DNA of 42,834 nucleotides, from the NCBI GenBank assembly GCA_025351825.1, contig JANXVE010000107.1, forward strand, positions 1-42,834, in the 5' to 3' direction. The notes under the pieces are model-generated. The model did no database searches and was not told the origin of the DNA. It saw only the letters and a program-made list of their open reading frames with translations. Source of the DNA: Chamaesiphon sp. 341R_metabat_111. Its GTDB lineage: Bacteria; Cyanobacteriota; Cyanobacteriia; Cyanobacteriales; Chamaesiphonaceae. A program made the position numbers and the translations under genes. Shown piece by piece: positions 41,740 to 42,834 of the stretch; position 1 is the first letter of the stretch, and each line of letters begins with the position of its first letter.

Positions 41740-42699
41740 ATGAAACATCAAACTTGTCTGATCTTTAATCCCGTTGCTGGACAAGGCAACGCGGAGCAAG
41801 ATCTTGAAGAAATAAAATCTTTACTCAGCGCAGAAATAGATCTAGAGATAATAATCACTACGGCTGAATGTGAACCCGGACAACTGGCAAAAGATGCCAT
41901 CACCAGAGGTGCAAAATCAATTATTGCCTCTGGTGGCGATGGCACACTTTCCGCTGTAGCTGCCGCTCTGATGAGTACCAACATCCCTCTGGGCGTAATT
42001 TCACGGGGCACCGCCAATGCCTTTGCCAACGCCTTGGATCTGCCGACAACCATCCCTGAAGCTTGTGAATCGATCGTGGCAGGGTATACTCAAGTAGTAG
42101 ATATGGCGGTGTGCAATGGTTTGCCGATGGTGCTACTAGCCGGAATTGGCTTTGAAGCCGAAACAGTAGATTTGGCAGATCGGGATGCCAAAAATCGGCT
42201 GGGGATGCTGGCTTATGTCCTGGCTGGACTCAAGCAAGTGGGCAATCTCAAGCAGTTTGAGGTGGAGATCGAGCTAGAAGACAAAATTATTGCCGTCTCA
42301 GCCGCTGCGATCACGATCGCCAATGCCGCTCCAGCTACCTCAATTTTGGCCCAAGGGTCGGCGGGAGTGGTATTTGATGATGGAATGCTCGATTTGACGA
42401 TCGTGGCTCCGACAACGCCACTGATCGCGATCGCAACAGCTTTCGATCTGCTCAGTTCAACCCTACGCGGCACGGCATCCCAGCGGGAAGAAGTCGGCTT
42501 CTTGCGATCGCACAAATTCAAAATCACCACTACACCACCCCAAAAAGTGGTGCTAGATGGCGAAATCATCGGCATGACTCCGATCGAGATTGAGTGTATC
42601 CCAGGTGGTTTAACCGTATTTGCACCCCTAACGGAGGAAATACAACCATTAGAAAAACTAGAAGGATTACCCAATCTGAAAATTGAGCTGAAAACTTAA
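41740..42699 (+). CDS. YegS/BmrU-type lipid (diacylglycerol) kinase family protein
   Basis: A 319-residue member of the diacylglycerol kinase catalytic family. The ATP-binding motif is SGGDGTL at 64-70, preceded by NPVAGQG (10-16) and followed by GVISRGTANAFANAL, which matches the substrate-site loop. DDGMLDLTIV and VVLDGEII are typical of the C-terminal beta domain. The lipid substrate cannot be read from sequence; relatives phosphorylate diacylglycerol or phosphatidylglycerol. It is the last gene of the DUF1003 cluster and ends directly at a small inverted-repeat element. Confidence 0.92.
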   Translation: MKHQTCLIFNPVAGQGNAEQDLEEIKSLLSAEIDLEIIITTAECEPGQLAKDAITRGAKSIIASGGDGTLSAVAAALMSTNIPLGVISRGTANAFANALDLPTTIPEACESIVAGYTQVVDMAVCNGLPMVLLAGIGFEAETVDLADRDAKNRLGMLAYVLAGLKQVGNLKQFEVEIELEDKIIAVSAAAITIANAAPATSILAQGSAGVVFDDGMLDLTIVAPTTPLIAIATAFDLLSSTLRGTASQREEVGFLRSHKFKITTTPPQKVVLDGEIIGMTPIEIECIPGGLTVFAPLTEEIQPLEKLEGLPNLKIELKT

Positions 42700-42834
42700 T
42701 AGACCTCTTGCGCGAATGTCAAATCATAGTGTTTTAGTTGTTAGTTACTAGTTGTTAGTTGTTGGCAATACGACTTTTAGATTTTAATTAACTGGTCAAA
42801 GTATGAGCAATTCTGGATTCACGCAAGAGGTCTA
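42700..42834. mobile_element. MITE-like element with 18-bp terminal inverted repeats
   Basis: The ends TAGACCTCTTGCGCGAAT (42700-42717) and ATTCACGCAAGAGGTCTA (42817-42834) are inverted copies with one mismatch. The interior (about 100 bp) is AT-rich, contains TAGTTGT heptamers (42738-42766) and has no open frame. Left-end sequence of the AGACCTCTTGC type is familiar from insertion sequence ends in cyanobacteria, so this is probably a non-autonomous derivative. The element starts at the base after the lipid kinase stop and ends exactly at the window edge. Confidence 0.8.

Noticed and set aside
42213-42674. A 153-codon frame opposite the lipid kinase gene
   Set aside because: Antisense to a clear YegS-type gene; no motif and no start signal.
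1-42834. tRNA, rRNA, prophage or toxin-antitoxin loci
   Set aside because: No T-loop or rRNA-like sequence, integrase, phage structural gene or recognisable toxin-antitoxin pair was found by reading.

Overview
This window comes from a cyanobacterial chromosome of roughly mid-40s percent GC by eye. The signs are photosynthesis genes (psbV, petJ for cytochrome c6, psaM), cyanobacteria-restricted small families (DUF2555, DUF1816), a bilin-binding GAF protein, a mycosporine gene pair, and a very high density of CGATCG/GCGATCGC (HIP1-type) sites, for example at 982-989, 2386-2393 and 2422-2429. Heptanucleotide tandem repeats (STRR type) fill many gaps. The genus cannot be fixed from the sequence alone. 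I see no phage, plasmid, tRNA, rRNA, CRISPR or intact transposase.

Layout. 1-4.5 kb: a serine esterase, a DUF2555 protein, coaBC, a stand-alone DXCF-type cyanobacteriochrome GAF protein, a small unknown protein and a DUF362 protein. 4.7-9.7 kb: a signalling block with a DICT-GAF histidine kinase, a PP2C phosphatase with a membrane segment, and a PPP-type phosphatase. Look-alike G-rich/C-rich repeats sit on both sides of the PP2C gene. 9.8-14 kb: a VOC protein, a NurA-domain nuclease, then psbV, petJ and accD on the minus strand. 14.2-19.2 kb: a zinc-ribbon Ser/Thr kinase, a class V aminotransferase fold enzyme (cystine lyase-like), a glycosyltransferase and a histidine phosphatase. 19.1-25.1 kb: a 107-bp tandem duplication, rimP-nusA, a Uma2 nuclease and gltD. 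ylxR is here too, but inverted and about 3.3 kb away from nusA. 25.2-32.8 kb: a CPA2 antiporter translationally coupled to a small exported protein, a single-pass coiled-coil membrane protein, psaM, a subtilase with an altered catalytic triad and an LCP protein. 32.9-37.6 kb: bioA, mysA-mysB (4-deoxygadusol synthesis) and a zinc alcohol dehydrogenase. 37.8-42.8 kb: DUF1269, DUF1816, a GH13 alpha-amylase, two tandem DUF1003 proteins and a YegS-type lipid kinase. The window ends in a small element with 18-bp terminal inverted repeats.

How genes work together. psbV and petJ both encode lumenal c-type cytochromes. mysA and mysB are 2 bp apart and together should convert sedoheptulose 7-phosphate to 4-deoxygadusol. 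The later mycosporine genes (mysC, mysD/mysE) are not in the window. rimP and nusA are the start of the usual rimP-nusA-ylxR-infB cluster, which is broken here. The most noteworthy items are the minimal DXCF cyanobacteriochrome, the partial mycosporine operon, the broken nusA cluster with ylxR ending inside a heptamer repeat, the Asp-to-Glu subtilase, and a set of about five small palindromic or MITE-like elements. I did not find a clearly new multi-gene system.
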